Part shown: positions 10,379-20,827 of the stretch, piece by piece | Numbering within the stretch: the stretch's first letter is position 1 | How the letters are laid out: each line of letters begins with the position of its first letter | From: Acinetobacter beijerinckii CIP 110307 | GTDB taxonomy: Bacteria > Pseudomonadota > Gammaproteobacteria > Pseudomonadales > Moraxellaceae | NCBI RefSeq assembly: GCF_000369005.1 | Contig: NZ_KB849765.1 | Location: 1,487,335-1,551,334 of the forward strand | Reading direction: 5' to 3' | Length of the DNA stretch: 64,000 nucleotides | Program-made: the position numbers and the translations under genes | The notes under the pieces: model-generated | What the model was told of the DNA's origin: nothing | Databases searched by the model: none | Seen by the model: the letters and a program-made list of their open reading frames with translations, nothing else

Positions 10379-10552
10379 ATGAATGTCAGTGAAAGATTAG
10401 TGAGTCATGGTTTTAAACATGTTTTGGACAGTAACCCTGTAAATACATGTTATATGGTCGATAGCCAAGGTAAGGAAGTTCCGATTACCACAGCAATGAT
10501 TCGATCTGCTTGTCATCAACTTTTACAGCGCTGTCGTGCGATCAAAAAATAA
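10379..10552 (+). CDS. Small conserved protein, PA1571-like
   Basis: This 57-residue protein (MNVSERLVSHGFKHVLDSNP at its N-terminus) contains MVDSQGKEVPITTAMIRSAC and a basic end. The pattern ID/VDxQGxExPIT followed by a short helix is how I remember the small PA1571 family of Pseudomonas and Acinetobacter; function unknown. The start ATG follows AAGAGG. A longer in-frame extension to 10271 would have an unlikely N-terminus and no ribosome site. A strong terminator follows directly, so it is probably a monocistronic gene. Confidence 0.75.
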   Translation: MNVSERLVSHGFKHVLDSNPVNTCYMVDSQGKEVPITTAMIRSACHQLLQRCRAIKK

Positions 10553-10581
10553 GAGGCTTGTTAAAGCCTCTTATTTTTTCT
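10546..10581. terminator. Bidirectional terminator
   Basis: Stem ATAAGAGGCTT / AAGCCTCTTAT with flanking A and T runs, between the convergent small ORF and the wax ester synthase gene. Confidence 0.9.
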
Positions 10582-10587
10582 ATAGAA

Positions 10588-11973
10588 TTAATTCGCAACT
10601 TTTTGTTTAGGTAAGTCTTTAATAACTTGCTCAAAACGTTGAATTTCATCTTCTAAGTGTGTCAATAAGTTTTGCATCTTCGGTAAAGCATTACGACATG
10701 CAATCAAACCCACTTCAAGTTTATCTAAATAACTGGTCATCGTGATATTTAACGCTTGTCCATCCATCACGATAGAAGCAGGATAAAGCGCGTCAAGCTT
10801 TGCACCATTCCAATACAGAGGTTCACGTGGACCAGGTACGTTTGAGATGACAAGGTTAAAGGCTTGGCGTTTAGGCAGCATACCAGACACGATATTTAAA
10901 CCTGCTGGACCATAAACCAAAGCACTGTAATTCAAGATTTCGTTTGCTGTCATACGACTAAAACGCTGTTTTGAATTTTGTACACTACGGCGAATGATTT
11001 CTAAACGCTCAATTGGATCTTCAATATGAGTGGCTAGGTTTGCCAAAATCATGGTAATACGATTACTCACATCAGAATCATCTGTACGTAACGATGCTGG
11101 TACCATTGCAATGAGTGGCTTCTTAGGTAAGCTATCATGACTGATGAGATATTCACGTAATGCGCCAGAACAAATCGTCAAAACGACATCATTAATCGTT
11201 ACACCCAATGATTTTGCAATATTGCGCAGACGATCAAGTTCAAATGATTGTGCAGCGAAGCGACGAGACGAACTCACACGTTGATTAAGAATAGAAGGCG
11301 GTGCCTGAAAAGTGGAAACATAATCAGGATTTTTACCCATTTCTTTGAATAATGTTTGAGAAAGTTCCTGCATCACTTTAGGTGTGACTTCAAGTTGTGA
11401 TTTGATTCCATTCATCACACCCTTGATTTTACTGACTGTAGGTGGTTTTGGCGCTTTTAAACGTTTCGTACGTTTACCTTCTACACACCATAATGGTACG
11501 ACATGCTTTTCATTTGGATCTTTTGAAAGCGATTTTTCAATCAGACGCATACCTGCAACGCCATCGACCATCGCATGATGAATTTTGAAATACATGGCAA
11601 AACGATTACCTTCGATTCCTTCAATCACATCGCAGGTCCAAAGTGGTTTTGCACGATCAATCAGTGAGCTATGTTGCTGCGAGATATAGACCAGTAATTC
11701 ACGAATACGTCCCGGATTGGGTAATGCAATATGACGGAAATGATGGTCGATATCGAACTCTGGATCTTCACCCCAAAACAATCCTGTTAACTGATTGTTG
11801 AAAGGCGCAACAGGAATACTTTTGGATTGGCGAATATCTTGAACCAGATCATGCACAAAGGTTGGAGAGGCATTTTCTGGAATTTCAAATAAGAATAAAC
11901 CGCCGACATGCATAGGTTGCTGTCTTTTCTCTAATGAAAGAAAAATGAAATCAATCGGGTGTAATGGGCGCAT
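10588..11973 (-). CDS. atfA: Wax ester synthase / acyl-CoA:diacylglycerol acyltransferase (WS/DGAT)
   Basis: The enzyme esterifies acyl-CoA with fatty alcohols or diacylglycerol to form storage wax esters and triacylglycerol. The protein closely resembles A. baylyi AtfA as I recall it. The catalytic HHAMVDG (about residues 132-138) and PLWTC are intact, and the C-terminal half carries NVPGPREPLYWNG and SYLDKLEVGLIACRNA. The ATG at 11973 (MRPLHPIDF) is the start used by the family. An ATG three codons upstream (11982) sits only two bases from the AGAGAGG ribosome site, so it is less likely. It appears monocistronic. Confidence 0.95.
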   Translation of the reverse strand: MRPLHPIDFIFLSLEKRQQPMHVGGLFLFEIPENASPTFVHDLVQDIRQSKSIPVAPFNNQLTGLFWGEDPEFDIDHHFRHIALPNPGRIRELLVYISQQHSSLIDRAKPLWTCDVIEGIEGNRFAMYFKIHHAMVDGVAGMRLIEKSLSKDPNEKHVVPLWCVEGKRTKRLKAPKPPTVSKIKGVMNGIKSQLEVTPKVMQELSQTLFKEMGKNPDYVSTFQAPPSILNQRVSSSRRFAAQSFELDRLRNIAKSLGVTINDVVLTICSGALREYLISHDSLPKKPLIAMVPASLRTDDSDVSNRITMILANLATHIEDPIERLEIIRRSVQNSKQRFSRMTANEILNYSALVYGPAGLNIVSGMLPKRQAFNLVISNVPGPREPLYWNGAKLDALYPASIVMDGQALNITMTSYLDKLEVGLIACRNALPKMQNLLTHLEDEIQRFEQVIKDLPKQKVAN

Positions 11974-12104
11974 AGCAGACATAGCCTCTCTTGCATTTTT
12001 TATAAGATACTCTTTGAGCTCTTATTAGAATTATTGAACCGTTGTGTGAAGTATATACGGTTTAGTCTGGTTAAAATATGACTTTGTACAGAGGAGTCAG
12101 AAAA

Positions 12105-12137
12105 AATAAAACCACTGACGAATCAGTGGTTTTTATA
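12105..12137 (-). terminator. Terminator of cysH
   Basis: Stem CCACTGA / TCAGTGG with a CGAA loop; read on the minus strand it lies just after the cysH stop and ends in a T-rich run. Confidence 0.85.
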
Positions 12138-12158
12138 TACCAAATCTGCTAAGCGTTA

Positions 12159-12887
12159 TTATTTAAGATTGCCTGCATGCAAACCACATTCTTTATGTGT
12201 TGCTTCTTCCCACCACCAACGACCTTCACGTTCATGTTGATTTGGTAATACAGCTCTCGTACATGGCTCACAGCCGATTGAGATAAAACCACGCTCATGC
12301 AACGGATTATATGGTATTTCCATCATACGTATATAACTCCATACCTCTGCACTTGACCAGTTCGCAAGCGGATTATATTTAATCAACTGTTTGCCTTCAC
12401 CAGAAAAACCAATATCAGCTTGAACGACGGGCACATCACTACGGGTTGGACTTTGATCCTTACGTTGACCTGTGATCCAGCCATCTAAAGTTGCTAACTT
12501 TTTACGTAAAGGTTGTACTTTACGAATACCACAGCATTCTTGATGACCATCTTCAAAGAAGCTAAATAACCCTTTTTCATTTACAAACTGTTGAACTGCA
12601 TCTGATTCAGGAAAACAAATTTCGATATTAACATTGTAGTGTTTACGAACAGTTTCGATAAATTGATAGGTCTCTGCGTGTAAACGACCAGTATCTAAAC
12701 TGAATACACGAAATGGTTTGCCGATTCGTGATGCGATATCAATCAATACAACATCTTCTGCACCAGAAAATGAAATGGCGATTTCGCCTTGTTGGCTTAA
12801 TGCAAGTTCTAAGATTTCTCGTGGTGATTTATCTGCATATTCAGCAGCGAGTGCATCTACATGGTCAATAGTTGGAATAACAGTCAT
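12159..12887 (-). CDS. cysH: Assimilatory APS/PAPS reductase
   Basis: CysH reduces activated sulfate to sulfite using thioredoxin. The nucleotide-binding [12 protein letters not shown] and [12 protein letters not shown] are present, as is the catalytic C-terminal ECGLH. The cysteine pairs CCGIRK and GCEPC match the [4Fe-4S]-containing class, so APS is the likely substrate rather than PAPS. The start at 12887 ([13 protein letters not shown]) follows AGGA; the open frame extends ten codons further upstream without support. It stands alone, not in a cys operon. Confidence 0.94.
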   Translation of the reverse strand: MTVIPTIDHVDALAAEYADKSPREILELALSQQGEIAISFSGAEDVVLIDIASRIGKPFRVFSLDTGRLHAETYQFIETVRKHYNVNIEICFPESDAVQQFVNEKGLFSFFEDGHQECCGIRKVQPLRKKLATLDGWITGQRKDQSPTRSDVPVVQADIGFSGEGKQLIKYNPLANWSSAEVWSYIRMMEIPYNPLHERGFISIGCEPCTRAVLPNQHEREGRWWWEEATHKECGLHAGNLK

Positions 12888-13058
12888 GGATGTTCCTGGC
12901 GAAAGGCTTGGGCACAATTGTAAAACATTCTAAGCAAAGCAGTTTGCTTGTGATCGATTTTAATCTTGCAGAATAAAATCGTTTTATTCAACAACAGCGC
13001 AAAAATGAAAATCTTAATGGTATGATACAGCAATTTTTAACCAACATTGGACGCATTC

Positions 13059-13676
13059 ATGGAAATCGTATGCTTAGATCTTGAAGGGGTTCTTGTCCCT
13101 GAGATATGGATTAACTTTGCAAAAAAAACAGGAATAAAAGAGCTAGAAGCAACGACGCGTGATATTCCAGATTATGATGTTTTAATGACTCAACGTTTAA
13201 ACATTTTAAAAGAACATGGTTTAGGCTTAAATGATATTCAAGCTGTGATTGCGGATATGGGGCCGTTTGAAGGTGCAAAGGAATTTGTTGAATGGGTGCG
13301 TACGCATTTTCAATTGATTATCTTATCTGACACATTTTATGAGTTTGCACATCCTTTGATGAAACAATTAGGTTGGCCAACGATTTTCTGCCACAAGCTT
13401 GAAACCGATGAAAATGGCATGATCACAGCATACAAATTGCGTCAGCCTGATCAAAAGCGTCAAGCAGTAAAAGCATTACATGGTTTGAATTATCGTGTCA
13501 TTGCTGCGGGCGATTCTTATAATGATACAACCATGCTAGGTGAAGCTGATCATGGCTTCTTATTTGATGCACCAGCAAATGTCATCGCTGAATTTCCTCA
13601 ATTTCCACCACTTCATGGTTATGAAGCATTAAAACAGGCGATTCGTTCTGTATCACAACGTAATATTCCTGAATAA
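13059..13676 (+). CDS. thrH: Phosphoserine phosphatase / homoserine phosphotransferase ThrH
   Basis: This HAD-superfamily enzyme of 205 residues opens with MEIVCLDLEGVLVPE, where the glutamate in place of the usual second aspartate (DLEG) is typical of ThrH. Motif II is LILSDTFYE and motif III/IV lies in AAGDSYNDTTMLGEADHG. In Pseudomonas ThrH has phosphoserine phosphatase activity and can transfer phosphate to homoserine. The start is ATG 13059; an upstream TTG is in frame but unnecessary. The gene ends just before a complex palindromic repeat. Confidence 0.93.
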   Translation: MEIVCLDLEGVLVPEIWINFAKKTGIKELEATTRDIPDYDVLMTQRLNILKEHGLGLNDIQAVIADMGPFEGAKEFVEWVRTHFQLIILSDTFYEFAHPLMKQLGWPTIFCHKLETDENGMITAYKLRQPDQKRQAVKALHGLNYRVIAAGDSYNDTTMLGEADHGFLFDAPANVIAEFPQFPPLHGYEALKQAIRSVSQRNIPE

Positions 13677-13678
13677 CT

Positions 13679-13751
13679 AATCCTCCCCAGCCCTCCTTTA
13701 GAAAAGGAGGGAGTTTTCGCTCTTTATTAAAGAGGGGGTAAGGGGAGATTT
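13679..13751. repeat. Nested inverted-repeat element (three-armed hairpin)
   Basis: Outer arms AATCCTCCCC and GGGGAGATTT enclose two internal hairpins: CCCTCCTTT / AAAGGAGGG and CTCTTT / AAAGAG. It lies between convergent thrH and fadL genes, where it could terminate both, but its nested structure is more elaborate than a simple terminator and resembles a dispersed palindromic element. Confidence 0.7.
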
Positions 13752-13752
13752 C

Positions 13753-14982
13753 TTAGAATTTATAACCAATCTTTAAACCATAGGCAATTGCATCATTATT
13801 TTCAAATTCAGCAACATAAGCTGGCGTATTAAACTGAGAACCTGATTGTGCATTTGCATCACCCAACCAGAAATACTTCACGCCGCCTGCGATAAAGTAA
13901 TTTGGAGCAGGGCTGTACTGAATACCAACGCCAACATTCCAATAACCCTCAGTTGGACCTAATGTAGTGACTGGATTACCTGCACCAGAATCCCAACCTA
14001 CAGAAATGTTACCCGCCCATTGCTCATTCAGTTTACGACCTACACCAGCTGTAATCGAGTATTGATCTTCGGTATAAGCAACCAAGTCAAAACCATCTTT
14101 TTTACCTGTATTACTTACAATTGGAGGTAATGTGGAAGCTTCACCAAATTTATAAGGTCGAATTGCAAAGTCTTTCCAGTTCACCCAGCGCAGATTGGCA
14201 AATGCAACCGTGTTTTCCATAATACCTGTCTGGAAATCAAGATTGACTGATTGTGGGGTTGTGATTTCAGTTGTGCCTTCAGAATTATTAATTTTATTCA
14301 AAATGGCGTCAAAACCAGCATTACCAGTCATTCCTGCAATACCATGCTTTTCATAAGCATTCATTTCATGCTTAATCTTAGCGCGATAGGTAATAGAGGC
14401 TTTAAGTGCAATTTCTGGCATTTGATAAGCAGCACCTGCTAACCAACCTACTGCCTCATCTTTACCTGTTTTAAAGTCATATCCACTATAAGCACTATAA
14501 CTTTGACCACGTAACAATACGGTACTATTTAATGTTTGATATACCGCACCAGCATAAAAATTCCAATTTTGCGTTGGTTGAAAACCGAATAATAAATTTA
14601 GATTTTCAGTATCAACAGTAACCGATGTACCACCTTTAAATGGGAGTGGACGACTTTCTATAAAATTACTTTGACCTTTATATGCCGCATCAGCACCATA
14701 GGGTTGGTCATAGATTAGACCAATAGAGAATTGTTCTGTGGCTTGAATCTTTAATGCAGCATTTGGCGAATAGTAATGATTTGCCATATTGCCAGTACTA
14801 TTTTGCGCTGTATCTTTGCCAGATACGTTTGGGTCGAGAACGGTAATACCCGCTTCAAAATAGTTATTGGGTTGTAAAAATGGTGCGATAGATTGACCTG
14901 AGCGATCCAATGCCGCGGCAAATGTTGTGGTTGTTGGAACTAAACTAAGTAGAAGAGCCGTTTGAATAGCATTAAGCTTCAT
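13753..14982 (-). CDS. FadL/OmpP1-family outer-membrane transport protein (copy 1)
   Basis: The predicted signal peptide (MKLNAIQTALLLSLVPTTTTF) precedes mature AALDRSGQSIAPFLQPNNYFEAG, the N-terminal hatch motif of the OmpP1/FadL/TodX family, which carries long-chain fatty acids and hydrocarbons across the outer membrane. The C-terminus ends in an aromatic residue (GLKIGYKF) as expected for BAM-inserted barrels. Length 409. It is a close paralogue of the next gene upstream, sharing AGNISVGWDSGAGNPVTTLG and SVNLDFQTGIMENTVAFA-type blocks. The intergenic gap of 278 bp and a terminator suggest separate transcription. Confidence 0.9.
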   Translation of the reverse strand: MKLNAIQTALLLSLVPTTTTFAAALDRSGQSIAPFLQPNNYFEAGITVLDPNVSGKDTAQNSTGNMANHYYSPNAALKIQATEQFSIGLIYDQPYGADAAYKGQSNFIESRPLPFKGGTSVTVDTENLNLLFGFQPTQNWNFYAGAVYQTLNSTVLLRGQSYSAYSGYDFKTGKDEAVGWLAGAAYQMPEIALKASITYRAKIKHEMNAYEKHGIAGMTGNAGFDAILNKINNSEGTTEITTPQSVNLDFQTGIMENTVAFANLRWVNWKDFAIRPYKFGEASTLPPIVSNTGKKDGFDLVAYTEDQYSITAGVGRKLNEQWAGNISVGWDSGAGNPVTTLGPTEGYWNVGVGIQYSPAPNYFIAGGVKYFWLGDANAQSGSQFNTPAYVAEFENNDAIAYGLKIGYKF

Positions 14983-15215
14983 TGATTTTCTCTCTCAAAT
15001 CACTTTGTAACAAGAATGGCGCGAAAAGTAACACAATTTTTGTGAGCTTAAATAATTTTACAAATGTCCATAAATGAACTGATAAAGTCATGAAAAATTA
15101 TTGAATAACATTGTTTTATCGACTATTTGCTCTAATTGTGTTTGTTATCTTTTTGCTAGGGCTAATGTTATTTATAGATGGATTAATTTGAGAGTATTTT
15201 TTGTAATTTTCACAT

Positions 15216-15249
15216 AAAAAAAGACCATCATAACGATGGTCTTTTTTTT
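15216..15249 (-). terminator. Terminator of fadL copy 2
   Basis: Stem AAGACCATC / GATGGTCTT with A and T runs on either side, just after the stop of the leftward fadL gene. Confidence 0.9.
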
Positions 15250-15260
15250 AAGCTTTTAGC

Positions 15261-16631
15261 TTAGAAACGGTAACCCATTTTTAAGCCATAAGCGATTGCT
15301 TTGTTGTCTTCAAATGTACCAGCAGCTGAGTGAGCACCTGTTACAGCATCAGCATCACCTAACCAGAAGTATTTCACACCACCAGCAATAAATGTCGCAG
15401 GAGTTGGGCTATATTGAACACCTACACCAACATTCCAGTAACCTTCTGTTGGACCAAGTGTTGTCACAGGATTACCTGCACCTGAATCCCATCCCACAGA
15501 GACGTTACCCGCCCATTGCTCGTTTAATTTACGACCAACACCAGCAGTTACAGACCATTGGTCATCGCTATAATCAACAAGGTTAAATCCATTTGGTTTA
15601 CCTAATGCTGGAAGCATTCCGCCAGCTAATTTAGATAATTGACCGAATTTGTAAGGTTGGATTGAAAAGTCTTTCCAGTTTACCCAGCGGACATTTGCAA
15701 ATGCCACGGTATTCGCCATCACACCTGTTTGGAAATCTAAATTCACAGACTGAGGAGTCGTAATTTTAGTTTCGCCACTTGCATTTAATAAGCCATTCAA
15801 TTGCGCTGGTGTTACTTTACCAGTTGCAACAAGAAGTGAACCTAAAGGACCTAAAAGAGGTAATGATTCATCAACATTAACTTTGTGATCAATTTCAGAA
15901 CGATATGTTAAAGAAGCTTTTAGCGCAATTTCAGGAATCTGGAATGCTGCACCAGCTAACCAACCAAATGCTGAATCTTCAGGAATATTTGCATCATAAC
16001 CGTTATATAAGCTATATGCTTGACCACGAAGGCTTACATCACCTTTTACTGTTTGATATACACCACCAGCATAGAAATTCAAGTTTTTATTTGGTTGGAA
16101 ACCGAAAATAAAATTGATGTTTTGTGAATCTACTTCAACAGATGTATTACCTGATTGCGCTGCATTTAAAGCGATAGCAACAGGTTGACCATTACCATTT
16201 ACAATCACAGGAATGCCGCCTGGACCCACTGCATTAGGCTTGCCTGTTACTACTGGTAGACCATTAGTTAGAGAAGTTCCTGGTAGTACACCATCAGAGC
16301 CTGAAGCTACAAAATTACTTTTGTTTTTGTATTCAGCATCAGCACCAAATGGTTGATCGTAAATTAAACCGAATGAAAAATTTTCTGTAGGTTGTAACTT
16401 TAATGCTGCATGCGGGAAATAATAATCGCCAGCCATATCCCCAGTTTTATTACCAGCAAGATCTTTTCCTGAAACATCAGGATCTAGAACCGAAATACCA
16501 GCTTCAAAATAATTTCCTGGTTGTAAGAAAGCAGCAATTGATTGACCTGAACGATCTAATGCCGCTGCAAAAGCTCCAGTTGCAGGAAGCGTCGCTAAGA
16601 TCATGGCAGTGCTAAGATATTTTAATTTCAT
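15261..16631 (-). CDS. FadL/OmpP1-family outer-membrane transport protein (copy 2)
   Basis: ATG 16631 follows AAGGAAAG and opens a clear signal peptide (MKLKYLSTAMILATLPATGA) before AALDRSGQSIAAFLQPGNYF. The open frame extends 27 codons upstream without support, so that part is excluded. The 456-residue barrel ends in GLKMGYRF. Relative to copy 1 it carries an insertion at about residues 130-165 (GVLPGTSLTNGLPVVTGKPN and following Gly/Pro/Val residues), probably a surface loop. Function is lipid or hydrocarbon uptake by family; the substrate is unknown. Tandem duplication followed by loop divergence is the likely origin. Confidence 0.92.
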   Translation of the reverse strand: MKLKYLSTAMILATLPATGAFAAALDRSGQSIAAFLQPGNYFEAGISVLDPDVSGKDLAGNKTGDMAGDYYFPHAALKLQPTENFSFGLIYDQPFGADAEYKNKSNFVASGSDGVLPGTSLTNGLPVVTGKPNAVGPGGIPVIVNGNGQPVAIALNAAQSGNTSVEVDSQNINFIFGFQPNKNLNFYAGGVYQTVKGDVSLRGQAYSLYNGYDANIPEDSAFGWLAGAAFQIPEIALKASLTYRSEIDHKVNVDESLPLLGPLGSLLVATGKVTPAQLNGLLNASGETKITTPQSVNLDFQTGVMANTVAFANVRWVNWKDFSIQPYKFGQLSKLAGGMLPALGKPNGFNLVDYSDDQWSVTAGVGRKLNEQWAGNVSVGWDSGAGNPVTTLGPTEGYWNVGVGVQYSPTPATFIAGGVKYFWLGDADAVTGAHSAAGTFEDNKAIAYGLKMGYRF

Positions 16632-17079
16632 TTTAAATCTTTCCTTGAACTTCAAGATTCTAAGTATTAAGAAGCTACGATTGGCTATAACTTCATGTAA
16701 CAAAAATACCATAATTAGAATAAGAGTAAATGTTCTAAATGAACTCCTTAGTACGATTGATTACATGAAAATGAACAAAAATAATGCTAATAAAGTTTTT
16801 ATACATATGTGTTTTTATTGATAATATCATGAAAAATATAAATTATTATTTAAAAATATTCATATATGTTTTTTGCATTTTATCAAAAATTTTTTTAAAA
16901 AAGGTCAAAGATTTTTTGTAAAAAATACGATTTTTTTCTTCATCTTTTGCATTTTGCCGACTTTTTGAGGTTTTGAGCTTTATTTTAAAGAAGTTTACGC
17001 AAAATTTACGCGGCTCTCTTATTTCAATATAGAGAATTTACGTCCTGAATTTCCATACTAATACTGACTTATTTTTTAA
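16632..17079. other. AT-rich divergent intergenic region between fadL and kdpA
   Basis: No ORF is convincing here. Apart from the KdpE-like repeat and promoter near 17.0 kb there are only A/T-rich stretches. I find no kdpF-like peptide directly before kdpA. Confidence 0.6.
16994..17033 (+). promoter_or_regulatory. kdp promoter with KdpE-like direct repeat
   Basis: TTTACGC occurs at 16994-17000 and again at 17005-17011, an 11-base period. A third related TTTACGT lies at 17037. The E. coli KdpE site is also two TTTAxxC heptamers with the same 11-base period. The second repeat doubles as a -35 (TTTACG), 17 bases before TATAGA at 17028-17033. Activation by KdpE of the downstream operon is the natural reading. 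Confidence 0.6.
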
Positions 17080-18795
17080 ATGGCATGTGCTATGTGGGAA
17101 TTTATTTCCGTATTTATCCTTGCATTGGTTTTAGCCTATCCATTAGGACGCTATCTTGCGGATGTGATGCAAGTTCAACCAATGAAAAGCGATCGTTTCT
17201 TTAAATGGATTGAGCAACCAATTTATTCCATTTTGAATGTGAAACAAGTGGGTATGAATTGGCGGCAATATCTTGCTGCTTTTGTCATCAGTAATCTTTT
17301 GTTATTAGGCATCAGCATCGCGATCTTGATGACGCAAGCTTGGTTACCGCTGAATCCTGATCGTATTCCAAATATGAATTGGGATTTGGCAGTACACACA
17401 ACGATTTCATTTCTAACCAATACCAATCAGCAGCATTATTCAGGCCAGGCTCAATTGTCTTATCTGTCGCAAATGACTGTGATTGTTGGTTTGCAATATT
17501 TATCTCCAATTATGGGTTTAGCTTTGTTAACAGCCATGTTAAGAGCTTTATTTTTACAGCCCAAAGATCAAGCTTTGGAAAATATTGAACCAAAAAATGC
17601 ATCACAAATTAATCTTGGTAATTATTGGATGGATATGATCCGACCATTATTCCGATTCTTTATTCCTTTGGGTTTAGTCTTTTCTCTATTACTGACTTTT
17701 CAAGGTGTGCCATCAACACTTTCTGCTGGTCCAACCGCGCAAGTTTTAGATCGTACATCTGAAGTTCAGACCCAGCATATTCCGCTTGGACCTGTTGCAC
17801 CGATGGTAGCGATCAAACAATTAGGCAGTAATGGTGGTGGTTGGTATGGTCCAAACAGTAGTGTGCCTTTAGAAAATCCAACGCCATTATCCAATGTGCT
17901 GGAGATGCTTGCGATTTTACTGATTCCAATCTCAGTTGTATTTATGGTGGGTCGTTTTGTGCAACGCAAAAAATTAATGTGGATGATTTTGGGCACGATC
18001 TTATTGATGTCATTGGCTTCTACTGTATTCACATTGTGGGCTGAAAAATCTTCTTTAATCCCAAATACGGCGCTAATGGAAGGTAAGGAAGTTCGTTTTG
18101 GAGCTGAAGCCTCTGCATTATGGGGAAGTTTAACTACACAGGTGAATAATGGTTCGGTCAATATGATGCATGACTCAGCTTCGCCATTAACGGGTTTGGT
18201 TGAGTTATGCAATATGCTGATCAATGCCATTTGGGGTGGGATTGGTTGTGGTCTATTACAATTTTTTATCTATCTATTTTTAGCCGTATTTATCGCGGGT
18301 TTGATGACAGGTCGCACGCCTGAATTATTTGGACGAAAAATTGAAGTCACTGAAATTAAGTTATTGGCATTGGTCATTCTCTTACAACCTGTGGTGATTC
18401 TTGGTTTGACTGCAATCGCCATCGCTTTCCCATCTTTAACAGGAAATTCAAACCCTGCATCGCATGGTATTAGCCAAGTCTTTTATGAATATGTGTCTGC
18501 GTTTGCCAATAATGGTTCTGGTTTTGAAGGTTTAGCCGACAACACTTTATGGTGGAATCTAAGCACCAGTGTTGCGTTATTAGCAGGTCGTTATAGCGTG
18601 CTGATCATTCCAGTTTTAATTGCAGTCAGTCTAGCAACCAAACCGAAAGCAGATGAGACCAAGGGTTCATTACAGATTGAGTCGCCTACATTTGCACTGA
18701 CTTTAATCGGAATTGTACTGATTTTAACGCTTTTGCAATTTATGCCAGTGTTGGTGATTGGACCAATTGCTGATTATTTATCTGTAAAGATCTAG
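17080..18795 (+). CDS. kdpA: Potassium-transporting ATPase, K+-binding subunit KdpA
   Basis: KdpA is the channel-like subunit of the high-affinity Kdp potassium pump in the inner membrane. The 571-residue protein has about ten hydrophobic segments and pore-loop motifs such as [26 protein letters not shown], and [14 protein letters not shown] 17080 lacks an evident ribosome site; ATG 17092 (MWEFISVF) is an equally possible start. It is first in kdpABCDE and lies behind the KdpE-like repeat. Confidence 0.95.
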   Translation: MACAMWEFISVFILALVLAYPLGRYLADVMQVQPMKSDRFFKWIEQPIYSILNVKQVGMNWRQYLAAFVISNLLLLGISIAILMTQAWLPLNPDRIPNMNWDLAVHTTISFLTNTNQQHYSGQAQLSYLSQMTVIVGLQYLSPIMGLALLTAMLRALFLQPKDQALENIEPKNASQINLGNYWMDMIRPLFRFFIPLGLVFSLLLTFQGVPSTLSAGPTAQVLDRTSEVQTQHIPLGPVAPMVAIKQLGSNGGGWYGPNSSVPLENPTPLSNVLEMLAILLIPISVVFMVGRFVQRKKLMWMILGTILLMSLASTVFTLWAEKSSLIPNTALMEGKEVRFGAEASALWGSLTTQVNNGSVNMMHDSASPLTGLVELCNMLINAIWGGIGCGLLQFFIYLFLAVFIAGLMTGRTPELFGRKIEVTEIKLLALVILLQPVVILGLTAIAIAFPSLTGNSNPASHGISQVFYEYVSAFANNGSGFEGLADNTLWWNLSTSVALLAGRYSVLIIPVLIAVSLATKPKADETKGSLQIESPTFALTLIGIVLILTLLQFMPVLVIGPIADYLSVKI

Positions 18796-18808
18796 TGGAG
18801 CAAGTACC

Positions 18809-20818
18809 ATGAATCACTCTAATGCGACACAAATGGATATCTTGAATAAAGAAATTATTCAGCAAACCTTTTATAAATTATTACCACAGCATGCCTTTAA
18901 AAATCCTGTGATGGCATGTGTTTGGATTGGAACTGTGTTAACCATCGTGGCAACATTGATGGGTAGCACCAGTTTTGGATTTGGTATTTTACTGAGCTTG
19001 ATCTTACTAGTAACCGTTTTGTTTGCCAATTATGCCGAAGCAGTAGCAGAAGCCAAAGGACGTGGACAGGCATCTTCTTTACGGCAAGCTCGTGAAAACT
19101 TAACGGCAAATAAAATTGCTGATCTGAATGCTACAGCAACGGTGATTTCTGCAAATTTATTAAAAAAAGATGATTTGGTGATCATCAAAGCCGGTGAAAT
19201 TGTGCCTGCGGATGGTGAAATCATTCAAGGTTTTGCCACCATTAATGAATCGGCGGTGACAGGTGAGTCTGCACCTGTATTACGTGAAGCCAATACGGAT
19301 CGGTCAGGTGTGATTGGTGGTACCAAAGTTTTATCTGATCAAATTATTGTTCGTGTCAGTAATGAGGCAGGCAATAGTTTCTTAGATCGAATGATCGCTT
19401 TGGTTGAGGGTGCAAACCGTCAAAAAACACCGAATGAAATTGCGCTGAGTATCTTACTCAATATCATGACCATTACTTTTATCGTTGTGGTTGCCACATT
19501 ACCGTTTATTGGTTCTATGGTGGGGATCAAAATCAGTCTGGTGATGTTGATTGCGTTATTGGTCTGTCTCATTCCAACAACAATTGGTGGTTTGTTGCCT
19601 GCAATTGGGATTGCAGGGATGAACAGAGCCTTAAAAGCCAATGTATTGGCGAAGTCTGGTAAAGCGGTTGAGGTTGCTGGTGATATTGATGTATTGCTGT
19701 TGGATAAAACAGGCACGATTACCTACGGTGATCGCCAAGCAACCGCTTTTTATCCATTGGCTGGTGTGAGTCCAAGTGAATTACGCCAAGCAGCAATGCT
19801 TACGTCTTTTGCTGACCCAACGCCTGAAGGCAAATCAGTGGTGAGTTTAGGTAAAGAAATGGGTGAAAGTATCCATGAACCTAAAGATGCAGAATTTATT
19901 CAGTTTAGTGCTTCAACGCGTTTATCTGGGGTTGATTTAGCAACTGGACAAAAGATTCGCAAAGGCGCAGTAGATGCAATTCTAAAATTTACCCAGCAAG
20001 AAATTAAAGACAATATTGAGCTAAAAACCCGTGTAGAGCAAGTCGCTTCTAAAGGTGCAACGCCATTGGTTGTTGCATCGAATCATACAATTTTAGGTGT
20101 GATTGAATTGTCAGATGTGATTAAACAAGGGATTAAAGAGCGCTTTGCATTGTTACGAGAGATGGGGATTAAAACCATCATGGTAACAGGGGATAATCCT
20201 TTGACCGCAGCCGCAATTGCCGCTGAAGCAGGTGTAGATGATTATATTGCTGAAGCTCGACCTGAAGATAAATTAGCTTGTATTCGTAAAGAACAAGCCG
20301 CAGGAAAATTGGTCGCGATGGTTGGCGATGGAACCAATGATGCACCCGCTTTGGCACAAGCAGATATTGGTTTGGCAATGAACTCAGGAACGCAAGCTGC
20401 AAAAGAAGCTGGAAATATGGTCGATCTAGATTCTGATCCAACCAAACTGCTTGATGTAGTAGAAATAGGCAAGCAGCAGTTGATTACTCGAGGCGCTTTA
20501 ACCACATTTTCTTTAGCAAATGATGTGTCTAAATACTTTGTGATTTTACCTGCATTGTTCGCTGTTGCGATTCCTCAGCTTGGTGTCTTGAATATTTTGC
20601 AATTGCATAGCCAAAGTAGTGCGGTGATTTCGGCATTAATTTTTAATGCGCTGATCATTCCAATGTTGATTCCTTTAGCGCTGAAAGGGGTGCAATTTAA
20701 ACCTGCCAGTGCCTTACAGCTATTGCGTCGTAATATGTTGATCTATGGTGTGGGTGGCGTGGTTTTCCCTTTTATTGCGATCAAATTGATTGACCTTGTT
20801 GTGTCGTTGTGGATTTAG
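18809..20818 (+). CDS. kdpB: Potassium-transporting ATPase, P-type subunit KdpB
   Basis: KdpB is the P-type ATPase catalytic subunit that energises K+ uptake. The actuator TGES motif (in [13 protein letters not shown]), the phosphorylation loop [15 protein letters not shown], and the hinge [18 protein letters not shown] are all intact. Membrane segments flank the cytoplasmic domains as usual, and 669 residues is normal. It follows kdpA by 13 bases and precedes kdpC by 9 bases. Confidence 0.97.
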   Translation: MNHSNATQMDILNKEIIQQTFYKLLPQHAFKNPVMACVWIGTVLTIVATLMGSTSFGFGILLSLILLVTVLFANYAEAVAEAKGRGQASSLRQARENLTANKIADLNATATVISANLLKKDDLVIIKAGEIVPADGEIIQGFATINESAVTGESAPVLREANTDRSGVIGGTKVLSDQIIVRVSNEAGNSFLDRMIALVEGANRQKTPNEIALSILLNIMTITFIVVVATLPFIGSMVGIKISLVMLIALLVCLIPTTIGGLLPAIGIAGMNRALKANVLAKSGKAVEVAGDIDVLLLDKTGTITYGDRQATAFYPLAGVSPSELRQAAMLTSFADPTPEGKSVVSLGKEMGESIHEPKDAEFIQFSASTRLSGVDLATGQKIRKGAVDAILKFTQQEIKDNIELKTRVEQVASKGATPLVVASNHTILGVIELSDVIKQGIKERFALLREMGIKTIMVTGDNPLTAAAIAAEAGVDDYIAEARPEDKLACIRKEQAAGKLVAMVGDGTNDAPALAQADIGLAMNSGTQAAKEAGNMVDLDSDPTKLLDVVEIGKQQLITRGALTTFSLANDVSKYFVILPALFAVAIPQLGVLNILQLHSQSSAVISALIFNALIIPMLIPLALKGVQFKPASALQLLRRNMLIYGVGGVVFPFIAIKLIDLVVSLWI

Positions 20819-20827
20819 GAGTACGTC

